DNA of 64,000 nt from Burkholderia humptydooensis (GTDB taxonomy: Bacteria; Pseudomonadota; Gammaproteobacteria; Burkholderiales; Burkholderiaceae): positions 2,480,001 through 2,544,000 of the forward strand of contig NZ_CP013382.1 of assembly GCF_001513745.1 (NCBI RefSeq), read 5' to 3'. The translations under genes and the position numbers were made by a program. The notes beneath the pieces are model-generated. The model saw only the letters and a list, made by a program, of their open reading frames with translations, was not told the DNA's origin and ran no database searches. Of this stretch, positions 1-9,074 are shown one piece after another (the first letter of the stretch is position 1; each line of letters begins with the position of its first letter).

Positions 1-618
1 CACGCGGCGCACCTGGCTCGACGCGCGGTCCGCGTCCTGCGCGCGGGAGGACGGCCGGGGGGCGTCGTGGGGCAGGGCGTCGCGCGGCATGTCGGCCGCA
101 GTCGCATCGTGCGCATCGTGCGCATCGCCAGTTTGCCGCGCATCACGCGCATCACGCGCGTCGCGTGCGTCGCGTGCGTCGCGTGCGTCGCCGGCGTCCG
201 CGTCCGCGCTCGCTGCGCTCGCCCCCGCCTCCGCCGCCGCGAGCGCCGCCGCGAACGCGTCGATCTCGTGCGGCGCGACCGACGCCGCCGTCTGCGGATC
301 GCCGACGCGCACGAGCAGATCGACGCCCGTCAGCAGCGCGTCGACGTGGCACGGCGTCAGCGGCTGCCGGCCGTGCTGCGCGGCGACGAAGCAATCCTCC
401 ATCCGCCCCGCGATGTCGACGCCCTGCGGCACGCCGACGATCCGCGCCGCGCCCTTGAGCGAATGCGCGGCGCGCATGCACGCCTCGAGCGTCGCCGCGT
501 CCTGTGCGCCGCGATCGAGCGCGAGCAGCCGCTCGGACAGCGCCTGCGTCTGCGTGTGCGTCTCCTCGCGGAACAGCTCGAGCAGAGACGCGCGGCCGAG
601 ATCGTCGTCGGCGCTCAT
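1..618 (-). CDS. wspE: WspE-like hybrid CheA kinase, N-terminal part (runs off the window)
   Basis: Only the N-terminal ~206 residues are in the window; the gene continues past base 1. The ATG at 618 overlaps the wspD stop (ATGA). Residues ~10-110 form an Hpt domain with the phosphorylatable histidine in AAHSLKGAARIVG. This is followed by a low-complexity Asp-Ala-Arg / Asp-Ala-His linker. CheA P2, dimerisation, ATPase and CheW domains, and the receiver expected of WspE, would lie outside. In Wsp systems WspE is the kinase that takes signals from the WspA receptor and phosphorylates the WspR receiver and the WspF methylesterase. Placement as fifth gene after wspA-B-C-D supports the call; neither WspF nor a GGDEF WspR can be seen here. 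Confidence 0.85.
   Translation of the reverse strand, partial: MSADDDLGRASLLELFREETHTQTQALSERLLALDRGAQDAATLEACMRAAHSLKGAARIVGVPQGVDIAGRMEDCFVAAQHGRQPLTPCHVDALLTGVDLLVRVGDPQTAASVAPHEIDAFAAALAAAEAGASAASADADAGDARDARDARDARDARDARQTGDAHDAHDATAADMPRDALPHDAPRPSSRAQDADRASSQVRRV
136..192 (-). repeat. In-frame 9-bp tandem repeat coding for Asp-Ala-Arg in wspE
   Basis: About six near-identical 9-bp units (gcgtcgcgt type) encode consecutive Asp-Ala-Arg triplets between the Hpt domain and the rest of WspE. Related Asp-Ala-His triplets follow at ~102-122. The unit is a multiple of three, so copy-number change would alter linker length without breaking the frame. Confidence 0.8.
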
Positions 619-1340
619 CGCAGGCTCCGCGTCAGCGAATCGAACAGGCGGTCCTCGTCGAGCAGGCCGATCGTCTTGCCGCGCCACGCGAACACGCCGC
701 GCGAATGCACGGCGCCCGCGCGCGCGACGGTGGCCGGCACCGGCATCCAGTCGGCGGGCGTGAAGCGCAGCACGCCTTCGACTGCGTCGACCGGAAACAC
801 GACCGGATCGCCGCGATGCGCGACGACGAGCATCCGCGTGAAGCTCGTGCGCGACGCGGCGCGATCGGCGCGCGCATCGAGGCTCAGCAGCTCGGCGAGC
901 GACACCGCGACGCGCAGCATCCCGCGCACGTTGACGATGCCGAGCACCGCGCGGTTGCGCCGATGCGGCAGCGGATGGATCGAGCGCGTATCGGTGATCT
1001 CGCGCAGTGCGCGAACCGGCAGCGCGAGCCATTCGTCGGCGACGCGAAACGCGAGCGCCGAATGACCGGACTCGGCTTCGCCGTCGCCGTCGCGCGCCGC
1101 CGGCGCCGCGTTCGAGCGCGGCGCGCGCTCGGCGGCAAGACGCGCCGCCTCGGCGAGATCCGCGTCGGTCAGCGGCCGGTCGAGCAGCAGCGCCGCGTGC
1201 CGCTCGTACACCGGGCAGTTCAGGCAGCGTCGACAGGTATCGAGCCGCTCGCACGAGCGGTCGCCGCGCGTGCCGATGCGATTCCAGCAGGCATCGATGT
1301 CGAATGCGATCTTCGGTCGCTCAACGACGTCGCGTTCCAT
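615..1340 (-). CDS. wspD: WspD-like CheW coupling protein
   Basis: A 241-residue CheW-type adaptor. Residues ~14-46 hold the Cys-containing segment typical of WspD (CRRCLNCPVY). The CheW beta-barrel domain follows from about residue 95, including the GIVNVRGMLR loop. It should couple the WspA receptor to the WspE kinase at the inner membrane. Its start overlaps the end of wspC by 20 nt and its stop overlaps the wspE start, so it is translationally embedded in the operon. Confidence 0.85.
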   Translation of the reverse strand: MERDVVERPKIAFDIDACWNRIGTRGDRSCERLDTCRRCLNCPVYERHAALLLDRPLTDADLAEAARLAAERAPRSNAAPAARDGDGEAESGHSALAFRVADEWLALPVRALREITDTRSIHPLPHRRNRAVLGIVNVRGMLRVAVSLAELLSLDARADRAASRTSFTRMLVVAHRGDPVVFPVDAVEGVLRFTPADWMPVPATVARAGAVHSRGVFAWRGKTIGLLDEDRLFDSLTRSLR

Positions 1341-2925
1341 GGGTTCCTCTCGGTTCGCCGTCGTCCGTGTCGGTCACGGACGCGGCCGATTCGTACTGGG
1401 CCGCGCGTCGTGCCCGTTGCATCAGCCATTGTGCGCTGTCCCGATCGCCCGCGATGTCGAGCAGCGTCGCCAGATGAGTCAGCGCTTCGTAATGCGACGG
1501 ATCGAGGTACAGCGTCTTCCGATAGCAGTCCGTCGCTTCGTCGCCGCGGCCTCGCGCGTCGGCGATCAGGCCGAGCAGGTAGAACGCTCCGGCGCTCGGG
1601 CCGGACTGCTCGATCGACGCGTGCACCGCCTGCTGCGCGGCGTCGAGCGCGCCGGCGTCGGCGAGGCGGCGGGCGGCGTCGAGCGGCGCTTCGGCGAGCG
1701 CGCCCGCATGCGAAGCGTCGGTCGCGCGCGGCGCCGCGCCGGCATTGCGCGTGGCCGCCGCCGATGCGAGCCGGCCGGCATCGGCCGACGCGTCGGGCAG
1801 CGTATCGAATGCCGGACGCGCGGCGAACGATTCGAACGCGGGCGGCCCACCGTCGATCGCGCGCGCGATCGGCTCGGGCGTCGGCCAGCCGGCATCGAAG
1901 AGCCATTCCTGCGCGATCGCGCGCAGCGTGCCGCCGAGCGTCGGCGTGCGATCGCCGCCCGCAGCGCCTGCACTTCCCGCGATGCCTGCACTTCCCGTCG
2001 CCGCCGCGCCGCGCCGCGCGCCGCCCGCCCCTTGCGCGCCGACGCCGCTCGCGCCGGGCCGCGTCGACGCATCGGCAGCCGGCTTGCGAAACGCGAACGC
2101 GAGCGGAATCTGCGCGGACGCAAGCCCCTGCCGCATCACGACGCCCGTCTCGGCCGGCCCGACGAACAGGATGCCGCGCTCGTCGAGCCGCTCTTCGACG
2201 ATCCGCACGACGCGATCCTGCGCGCCCCGATCGAAATAGATCAGCACGTTGCGGCAGAACACGAAGTCGTACGGCTCGCCCGCGCAGCCGGGCAGATCGA
2301 GCAGATTCGCCTGCCGGAACCGCACGCACGCGCGCACCCGCTCGTCGAGCACCCAGCCGTCGGCCGCCGCCTTGAAATGCCGGTCGCGAAAGCCGAGCGC
2401 GTGGCCGCGAAACGAGTTGCGGCCGTAGCGCGCGCGCTCCGCGTGCGCGATCGCGCGCGCGCTGATGTCGAGCGCGTCGATCTCGAAGCGCGCCGCATCG
2501 ATGCCCGCGTCGAGCAGCGCCATCGCCGCCGAATACGGCTCCTCGCCCGTCGAGCACGGCGCGCTCAGGATTCGCAGCACGCGCGCGGGCTGCGCGAAGA
2601 GACGCTGCGCGCCGAGCCGCGCGAGCGCGCCGAACGCCTCGCACTCGCGGAAGAACCAGGTCTCAGGCACGACGAACAACTCGATCAGCGCGCGCCGCTC
2701 GTCGGTCGATGCGTTCAGGCGCCGCCAGTACGCGTCGAGCGCCTCGTCGGTGATCGGCTGCTGCGGGTGGCCCGCCTGCGCGGCCGCGCCGTCGCCCGCG
2801 CCGGGCTGCGTCGCGGCGATCCGCTCGCCGAGCGCGCGCGCGACGAAATCGTTGCCGAGCGACGCGGGATCGATGCCGGTCTCGCGCGAGAGCCACGCAT
2901 GAAAACGCGGATCGAAGACGTTCAT
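1321..2925 (-). CDS. wspC: WspC-like CheR methyltransferase with C-terminal TPR
   Basis: A 534-residue SAM-dependent glutamate methyltransferase. The CheR N-terminal and catalytic domains occupy about residues 1-270; the SAM-binding region includes LSAPCSTGEEPYS and the stretch around FVFCRNVLIYF. A Gly/Ala-rich linker leads to TPR-like helices at the C-terminus (ALDAAQQAVHASIEQS onward), as in WspC. It would methylate WspA. The start ATG at 2925 overlaps the wspB stop (ATGA); a longer in-frame start at 3027 lies inside wspB and was not used. Confidence 0.88.
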   Translation of the reverse strand: MNVFDPRFHAWLSRETGIDPASLGNDFVARALGERIAATQPGAGDGAAAQAGHPQQPITDEALDAYWRRLNASTDERRALIELFVVPETWFFRECEAFGALARLGAQRLFAQPARVLRILSAPCSTGEEPYSAAMALLDAGIDAARFEIDALDISARAIAHAERARYGRNSFRGHALGFRDRHFKAAADGWVLDERVRACVRFRQANLLDLPGCAGEPYDFVFCRNVLIYFDRGAQDRVVRIVEERLDERGILFVGPAETGVVMRQGLASAQIPLAFAFRKPAADASTRPGASGVGAQGAGGARRGAAATGSAGIAGSAGAAGGDRTPTLGGTLRAIAQEWLFDAGWPTPEPIARAIDGGPPAFESFAARPAFDTLPDASADAGRLASAAATRNAGAAPRATDASHAGALAEAPLDAARRLADAGALDAAQQAVHASIEQSGPSAGAFYLLGLIADARGRGDEATDCYRKTLYLDPSHYEALTHLATLLDIAGDRDSAQWLMQRARRAAQYESAASVTDTDDGEPRGTHGTRRR

Positions 2926-3440
2926 TGCCCGCCTCCCGCCGGCGCGCCGTGCGCATCGAGCGACGCTGCGTAGTCGAACAGCAACGCGCGCGCGTCGCCG
3001 TCGACGATATGCTGGACCGCGACCCACTGCACGACGCCGTCAGCATCGCTCGCGATCGGTCCGAGCCAGCGCGCGTGCGGCGTCGCGAATCCGCTGTCGC
3101 GAAACGCGGCGCGCGCAATCCGCGCGGTCTGCGTCGCGCGTTCGACGATGAGCCCGAGCAGGCGCGCGCGCGGCGGCGCGAACGCCTGCTCGGCGTACGC
3201 GGGCGGCCGGTAGCGCACGAGCACGAGCCGCGTCGAGCGCAGCGGCTGCGCGGGGCGCCCGAGCGCGAGCCGCGGCACGTCGATCACCGGCACCGGCTCG
3301 CCTCGATGCATCAGGATCCCGGCCGCCCATGCGGGCGCGCCGGGAATCGTCTTCGTCGCGGCGAGCGGCAGCACTTCGGCGATCTCCGCCGCATCGAGCG
3401 CGTAGCGCTCGCCGTCGAGGTGGAACAGCAGGAACAGCAT
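2922..3440 (-). CDS. wspB: WspB-like CheW coupling protein
   Basis: A 172-residue single-domain CheW protein. It starts MLFLLFHLDGERYALD, with the CheW signature around AGILMHRGEPVPVIDV. It lies 30 nt downstream of the receptor gene and overlaps wspC by four bases. As one of two CheW-type adaptors in the operon (the other is WspD), it should link receptor clusters to the kinase. Function is assigned from fold and operon position. Confidence 0.85.
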   Translation of the reverse strand: MLFLLFHLDGERYALDAAEIAEVLPLAATKTIPGAPAWAAGILMHRGEPVPVIDVPRLALGRPAQPLRSTRLVLVRYRPPAYAEQAFAPPRARLLGLIVERATQTARIARAAFRDSGFATPHARWLGPIASDADGVVQWVAVQHIVDGDARALLFDYAASLDAHGAPAGGGQ

Positions 3441-3470
3441 GTCGGCTCCGCCTTTCCCGTCACGCGCGCA

Positions 3471-5147
3471 TCATGCGTCGACCTTGAAGCGCGACACGCC
3501 GGTGCGCAACTGGTTCGCGACGAGCGTCAGGTCGTCGATCGCCTGCGACGACTGCCGCAGCGATTCCGCTGTCTGCTGCGCGGCCTCGGACAGTTGCGCG
3601 AGCGCCTGCGTGATCTGCTCGGCGCCGCTCGCCTGCGTCTGCATCCCTTCGTTGACCATCTGGAAGCGCGGCGCGAGCGTCTGCACTTCGGCGATGATCT
3701 GCGACAACTGCCCGCCCACTTGCTGGACATCGCGCATCCCGCGGCGCACCTCCTCCGAGAACTTGTCCATTCCCATCACGCCCGCCGACACCGCCGACTG
3801 GATCTCCTTCACCGTCTGCTCGATGTCGTACGTCGCGACGGCCGTCTGATCGGCGAGGCGGCGGATCTCGGTCGCGACGACCGCGAAGCCGCGCCCGTAT
3901 TCGCCCGCCTTCTCCGCCTCGATCGCCGCGTTCAGCGACAGCAGGTTGGTCTGGTCGGCGACCTTCGTGATCGTCGCGACAACCTGATTGATGTTGATCG
4001 CCTTCTCGTTGAGGATCGCGAGCTTCGCGTTCACCGAGCCCGCCGCGTCCATCACGCTGCGCATCGTCTCGCCCATCCGCGTGAGGCCGCTCTGGCCGAC
4101 GCCCGCGAGCGTCGCCGACTGCTCGGCCACCCCCGACACTTCGTTCATCGTACGCAGCAGATCGCGCGACGTCGCGAAGATCTCGCGCGACGTCGCACCG
4201 ATCTCGGTCGTCGTCGCCGCGGTTTCGTTCGCGGTCGCCTGCTGCTCGCGCGAGGTCGCCGCGATCTCGGCGACCGACGTCGTCACCTGCAGCGACGACT
4301 GCTGCGCCTGCGCGACGAGCGCGGTCAGCTCGTCGGCCATCCGGTTGAAGCCGCTCTCGAGCGTGCCGAATTCGTCGCTGCGGCCGAGGTTCAGGCGCTG
4401 CGTCAGGTTGCCGGTGCGCATCACGTCGTGCACGTCGATGAGCCGTGCCATCGGCACCGTCACCGCGCGATGCAGCAGATAGCCGAGCGCAAGCGCGGTC
4501 ACGAGCACGACGCCGAGCGCCACCGCGAGCGTGATCTCGGTGCCGTGCACCGATTCGCGGATCAGCGTCGCCGACTGATCGGCGAAGCGCCGGTTCTCCT
4601 GCACGAGAATGTTCGCATGACGAATCACCTCTTCCCACGCGGGCGTCATCTTCGCGTACGCGGCGAGCGCGTCGGGCTTCGCGCCATGCGCTTTCTGCAC
4701 GGTGTCGTTCAACAGCGGCAGGTAGCGGTCATACGCCGCGCGGAACGTGTTGAAGCGCTCCTGGTCGTCGCCGCGAAACGTCGACGCCTGATACGCGGAC
4801 GACAGCTTGTCGAACTCTTCGAGCAAGCCCGGCACCTTCGCGAGATCGCGCCGGGTCGCGTCGGCATCGGCGTCGACGAACACCGCGCGCTGCAGCGTGA
4901 TGTACGACTCGTTCGCCGCCGCGCGCAGCGACGACGCGAGATAGACGCCCGGCAGCGAATCGCGCTCGATGCTGACCGCCTCGTCGTTGATCGCGCGCAG
5001 GCGCTGGTAGGACAGCGCCGCCATGAACAGCATCAGCACGAACAGCACGCCGAAGCTGAACAGGATCCGGTTGCCCAACGTGAGCCGGCTGCCGGCGGCG
5101 GGTTTGCGGAGTGTCTCGTTGCTGGCGCGAGGCGTCACAGTGGGCAT
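3471..5147 (-). CDS. wspA: WspA-like methyl-accepting chemoreceptor
   Basis: A 558-residue membrane receptor. A short cytoplasmic N-terminus precedes TM1 (residues ~27-48), a periplasmic four-helix-bundle sensor (~50-185), TM2 (~190-212), HAMP, and the long signalling coiled coil. The hairpin tip contains [20 protein letters not shown], a slight variant of the usual MCP tip. In Wsp systems this receptor responds to surface contact or envelope stress. It sits 30 nt upstream of wspB. A 170-bp gap separates it from the upstream receiver-kinase gene, so it may have its own promoter. Confidence 0.88.
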   Translation of the reverse strand: MPTVTPRASNETLRKPAAGSRLTLGNRILFSFGVLFVLMLFMAALSYQRLRAINDEAVSIERDSLPGVYLASSLRAAANESYITLQRAVFVDADADATRRDLAKVPGLLEEFDKLSSAYQASTFRGDDQERFNTFRAAYDRYLPLLNDTVQKAHGAKPDALAAYAKMTPAWEEVIRHANILVQENRRFADQSATLIRESVHGTEITLAVALGVVLVTALALGYLLHRAVTVPMARLIDVHDVMRTGNLTQRLNLGRSDEFGTLESGFNRMADELTALVAQAQQSSLQVTTSVAEIAATSREQQATANETAATTTEIGATSREIFATSRDLLRTMNEVSGVAEQSATLAGVGQSGLTRMGETMRSVMDAAGSVNAKLAILNEKAININQVVATITKVADQTNLLSLNAAIEAEKAGEYGRGFAVVATEIRRLADQTAVATYDIEQTVKEIQSAVSAGVMGMDKFSEEVRRGMRDVQQVGGQLSQIIAEVQTLAPRFQMVNEGMQTQASGAEQITQALAQLSEAAQQTAESLRQSSQAIDDLTLVANQLRTGVSRFKVDA

Positions 5148-5317
5148 GTCGTTCTATCCGGCTGGCGGAAATCAGGTGAATGAAGCGGCGCGCGGCGCGC
5201 CGGGCGAATCGCATCGATCCCGGCGCGACGCGCAACCCGGGCCTCGCGAGTGTAACTTGAACCACCGCAAACGAGATGTGCCCGCGCGCGAACGCTGCGC
5301 GCATTGCGCGCCACGCG

Positions 5318-6415
5318 TCACACGGCGCTCACATCCTTCGGAATCCGAAGTCCCGCGAGAAAGCCGCGCGGCGTGTAGCGCATCAGGATCTGCCCGCGAT
5401 GCTTCGCGGCCGTCGCGCGCACGAACGCGAGACCGAGCCCGAAGCCGCCGCGCTGCGCGCCGCCCGCCGGCACGAGCCGCACGAACGATTCGGTCGCGGC
5501 CGCGCGCTGCTCGGGCGCGATGCCCGCGCCTTCGTCCTCGACGCCGATCAGCCAGCCGTCGCCGTCCTCGACGAGCGTGCAGCGCACCTCGGAGCCCGCG
5601 GGGCCGTACTTCAGCGCATTATCGACGAGGTTCGCGACCGCGCGCGTGAGCATCATCCGGTCGCCGATGCACAGGCACTCTGTCGGCGGCACGTCCGCGC
5701 GCACGCGGCTGCCGACGCTGCCCGCCTTCTCCCAGAGTTGGTCGACGGCGTCGAGCACGACCTCGTTCAGGCTCACGGTGTCGCTCGGCCGTTTCTCCGA
5801 TTGCGCGCGCGTCAGATGAATGAAGCCGTCGGCGAGCGCGAGCGCGCGGCGCGCATGCATCTCGATCCGCTCGAGGATCGGCGGCATCGCGCCGTGCTCG
5901 TTGCGATAGACGTCGAGGAGCGCGAGGATCGACGTCTGCGGCGTGCGCATGTCGTGCGACAGGAAGTCGAGCACCTCGTCGCGCTGCCGCAGCATCAGAT
6001 ACGAATTCGAGTGGTAGCGGATGCGCGCGATCAGCTCGATCGTGTCGGGCAGCTTGACGAGATAGTCGTTCGCGCCGGCGACGAACGCCGCGCGCTTGAC
6101 GACGGGCTCCTCCTTCGCCGACAGCACGATGATCGGCACGCGGGCCGTCTGCGCGTCGGCGCGCCACGCGCGCACGAGGTCGAGGCCGTCGATGTCGGGC
6201 ATCACGAGATCCTGCAGGATCACGGTCGGCTTCACTTCCTTCGCCATCGCGAGCGCGCGCTGCGCGTCGGTGCATGTGTGCAGCACGATGTCGCTCTCCG
6301 GGACGAGCGAGCGGCGAATCACTTCGCCGACGAACGCCTGGTCGTCGACCAGCAGCACCGAGATCCCCGATTCGAGCGAATCCGGAGCATTATCCCTGCT
6401 CGTTTTGTTCATCAT
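5318..6415 (-). CDS. WspR-type receiver fused to a histidine kinase (WspHRR-like)
   Basis: A 365-residue protein. Residues ~18-140 are a CheY-type receiver with the phospho-acceptor region ILQDLVMPDIDGL and the conserved lysine in VLSAKEEP. This receiver resembles WspR, for example in GANDYLVKLPD. Instead of GGDEF, residues ~145-365 contain HisKA (FLSHDMRTPQ) and HATPase_c (NLVDNALKYG; GFGLGLAFVR). It has no membrane segment. Genetic studies of wsp in B. cenocepacia describe a comparable gene, wspHRR. The likely role is to pass the Wsp signal to another regulator rather than to make c-di-GMP itself. Two adjacent ATGs (6415, 6412) are possible starts. Confidence 0.85.
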   Translation of the reverse strand: MMNKTSRDNAPDSLESGISVLLVDDQAFVGEVIRRSLVPESDIVLHTCTDAQRALAMAKEVKPTVILQDLVMPDIDGLDLVRAWRADAQTARVPIIVLSAKEEPVVKRAAFVAGANDYLVKLPDTIELIARIRYHSNSYLMLRQRDEVLDFLSHDMRTPQTSILALLDVYRNEHGAMPPILERIEMHARRALALADGFIHLTRAQSEKRPSDTVSLNEVVLDAVDQLWEKAGSVGSRVRADVPPTECLCIGDRMMLTRAVANLVDNALKYGPAGSEVRCTLVEDGDGWLIGVEDEGAGIAPEQRAAATESFVRLVPAGGAQRGGFGLGLAFVRATAAKHRGQILMRYTPRGFLAGLRIPKDVSAV

Positions 6416-7586
6416 GTCTTAGCACTACACAATCGTTGCCTTGTCGCCTGTTCCGCCAGCCCCGTTCGTCGCTCGCTTGCCCGGCATGGTGAGGCATGCG
6501 ACCGCGTGAGCGCGAGCCCGCCGTTCCTCGCAGGACGGCAATGAAACGGGCCCTCATTCTTTCTCAAAACGGATATAAAGCACCGATATTAAATGAAATT
6601 AAGTCGGCTCGCCGATCTCGCGCGATAATCGCAGCGCATTTCACTTCCTTTTACGATCGAATCTTCGGTCGATCAGGCAAAAACGCGTATCGGAACGATC
6701 CGGTTGATTCGATAGCCACAATGCGCCGGATACGCCCGGCACGCAATTGCATCCGTGCAGTGTGTTATCTGCCAGCCACAGTCTGATTTATCAATTGCGC
6801 CTGCAACACTGCAAGATGTGGAAGCGCAAACGTTTTCGTCGATGCGGATCGCCGAACATGCGTCGAATGTGCGCCGGCGGGCGGGAAACGGTCCGCGACG
6901 CTTGCCGGACAGGCGTTTGCGGCATGCGCGCGACGCGCGCCGCCGTCGCGCCCGGCCGTGCGCGCGAACATGCGAAACCACGGCGCCCGGATGCGCGGGA
7001 CGTCGGTTTGACCGTCTGGTCGGTGGGCGATAGCATGCCGAACGTTGTGCAGCCGCGCGCGTCGCAGGCGAGCCCCGGCGCCATCGCGAACGTTCCGCGC
7101 ATCACGCGTCACTATCCGTTTTTTCGAGATATCGGCGATCGAGGCCGCTGATTCCTTATCTCAATATTCCCGCAATTTTCGTTTAAAACGAGCGCAGCAC
7201 TTTCTTATCCAATTATTCACGGTATCCTCATGAAACCGAGTTACCGCGTTGGTGAAACTATCTCGAAAATGGCCACATTCGACGTGGATTCCGTGCGCCG
7301 GATCGACGCGATTCGGCGGACTGATCGTCAGCGGTACGCATTATTCGGCGCTGATGATGGGCATGGTCGCGACCTTTCTCAGCGAGCGGCGGGCGACACG
7401 GTGACGAGGGCATGACGGATCGTCGCGATCGCGGCAGCCTGGCTGCGATCGCCCGCCCGTGCCAGCCGCTCCGGTCGCCGCGTCCGATTCGGATGGCGAA
7501 AGAACAAGTCCGACGAATCCCGCGGACATCTCGCGGCGAGACCGCGCAGGCGCGGGCGAACGCGGCGCCGAACCGCCCCGCCGCGT
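6416..7586. other. Long intergenic region with no convincing gene
   Basis: Roughly 1.2 kb that is clearly more AT-rich than its surroundings between about 6540 and 6840. It contains the upstream region of the receiver-kinase gene and probably its promoter. The only coding-like signal is near 7230-7397: an ATG-started frame (MKPSYRVGETISK) followed, one frame over, by a short hydrophobic tail ending at 7397-7399 (GGLIVSGTHYSALMMGMVAT). It could be a small frameshifted relic, but no family is recognised. Confidence 0.4.
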
Positions 7587-9020
7587 TCAGCGCCGGCGCA
7601 CGACCATCAAGCGCAGCTCGGTCATGTCCTCGATCGCGTAGCGGATTCCTTCGCGGCCGAGCCCCGAGTCCTTCACGCCGCCGTATGGCATGTTGTCGAC
7701 GCGGAATGACGGCACGTCGTTGATCACGACGCCGCCCACTTCGAGTTCGTCCCATGCGCGCTGCGCATGCGACAGCGAATCGGTGAACACGCCCGCCTGC
7801 AGGCCGAAGTCGCTGTCGTTCACGCGCGCGAGCGCGTCGTCGAAATCGGAGTACCGCTCGAGCAGCGCGACCGGGCCGAACGCCTCCTTCCGATACAGAT
7901 CCTGATCGCGGCGCACCTCTTCGAGCAGCGTCGCCTCGAACATCGCGCCATCGACCTTGCCGCCCGCGACGATCTTCGCGCCCGCCGCCACCGCCGCGTC
8001 CATCCAGCCCGCGAGCCGCCGCGCCTCGGATTCGGAGATCATCGGGCCGACGAACGTGGCCGGGTCCTTCGGATCCCCCATCTTCAGCGAGCGCGTCTTC
8101 GCGATCAGCCGCTCGCGCAGCGCATCATAAACATCCGCGTGCGCGATGATCCGCTGCACGCCGATGCAACTCTGCCCGGATTGGTAGTACGCGCCGAACG
8201 CGAGACGATCGACGACGTAGTCGAGCCGTTCGCGCTGGTCGGCGTCGACGATCGCCGCCGCGTTGCCGCCCAGCTCGAGCACGACCTTCTTCTTGCCCGC
8301 CTTCTCCTTCAGCGCCCAGCCGACGGCGGGCGAGCCCGTGAACGACAGCAGCTTGAAGCGCTCGTCGGTCGTGAAAAGATCAGCGCCGTCGCGGTGCGCG
8401 GGCAGGATCGAGAACGCGCCCTTCGGCAAATCGGTTTCCGCGAGCACCTCGCCGATGATCAGCGCGCCGATCGGCGTGCGGCTCGCGGGCTTCAGCACGA
8501 ACGGGCAGCCGGCGGCGAGCGCGGGCGCAACCTTGTGCGCGGCGAGGTTCAGCGGGAAATTGAACGGCGAGATGAACGAGCACGGGCCGATCGGCACGCG
8601 CTTGTAATAGCCGCTGTAGCCCTGGGCGCGCGGCGAGATTTCGAGATTGACGAGGCCGCCCTCGATGCGCACCGATTCCTCGGCCGCGACGCGGAACGTA
8701 TCGATGAGGCGCGTCACTTCGCCCTTCGAATCGTTGATCGGCTTGCCCGCCTCGATGCACAGCGCCTCGGCGAGCTCGTCGAAGCGTTCGCGAAAGCGCG
8801 CGACGCAGTGTTCGAGGATCGCCTGCCGCTTGAACGCGGGCAGCGCGCGCAACGGCTTCTGCGCGTCGACGGCCGCCGCGATCGCGGCGTCGATCGCCTT
8901 CGCATCGGCAAGCGCGACGCGCGTCGCGACCGTGCCGCTGTACTTGTCGGTGACGTCGAGATCGGTGTTCGCGTACACCGCCTCGTTTGCGAGGTAATAC
9001 GGATAGGTTTCCTTCAGCAT
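7587..9020 (-). CDS. NAD(P)-dependent aldehyde dehydrogenase
   Basis: A 477-residue ALDH-superfamily enzyme of usual length. The catalytic cysteine is C285 in SGQSCIG, the general base E249 in VLELGGN, and the oxyanion asparagine N154 in SPFNFP. The Rossmann region includes LSFTGSPAVG. It oxidises an aldehyde to the acid (or acyl derivative) with NAD(P)+; the substrate cannot be read from sequence. It follows the acetolactate-synthase-like gene by 54 nt on the same strand, so the two are probably co-transcribed. Confidence 0.85.
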   Translation of the reverse strand: MLKETYPYYLANEAVYANTDLDVTDKYSGTVATRVALADAKAIDAAIAAAVDAQKPLRALPAFKRQAILEHCVARFRERFDELAEALCIEAGKPINDSKGEVTRLIDTFRVAAEESVRIEGGLVNLEISPRAQGYSGYYKRVPIGPCSFISPFNFPLNLAAHKVAPALAAGCPFVLKPASRTPIGALIIGEVLAETDLPKGAFSILPAHRDGADLFTTDERFKLLSFTGSPAVGWALKEKAGKKKVVLELGGNAAAIVDADQRERLDYVVDRLAFGAYYQSGQSCIGVQRIIAHADVYDALRERLIAKTRSLKMGDPKDPATFVGPMISESEARRLAGWMDAAVAAGAKIVAGGKVDGAMFEATLLEEVRRDQDLYRKEAFGPVALLERYSDFDDALARVNDSDFGLQAGVFTDSLSHAQRAWDELEVGGVVINDVPSFRVDNMPYGGVKDSGLGREGIRYAIEDMTELRLMVVRRR

Positions 9021-9074
9021 GTCGAATGACTCCGTCCGGTTGATGTCCGGTTGATCCGCGGTCCGCCTGCTGCG

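Noticed and set aside
1321-3027. Longer start for wspC at 3027
   Set aside because: It would lie inside wspB; ATG 2925 overlaps the wspB stop in the usual coupled way.
7230-7415. 61-codon plus-strand frame in the 6.4-7.6 kb gap
   Set aside because: No homology; the better hydrophobic tail lies in another frame, so at most it is a relic.
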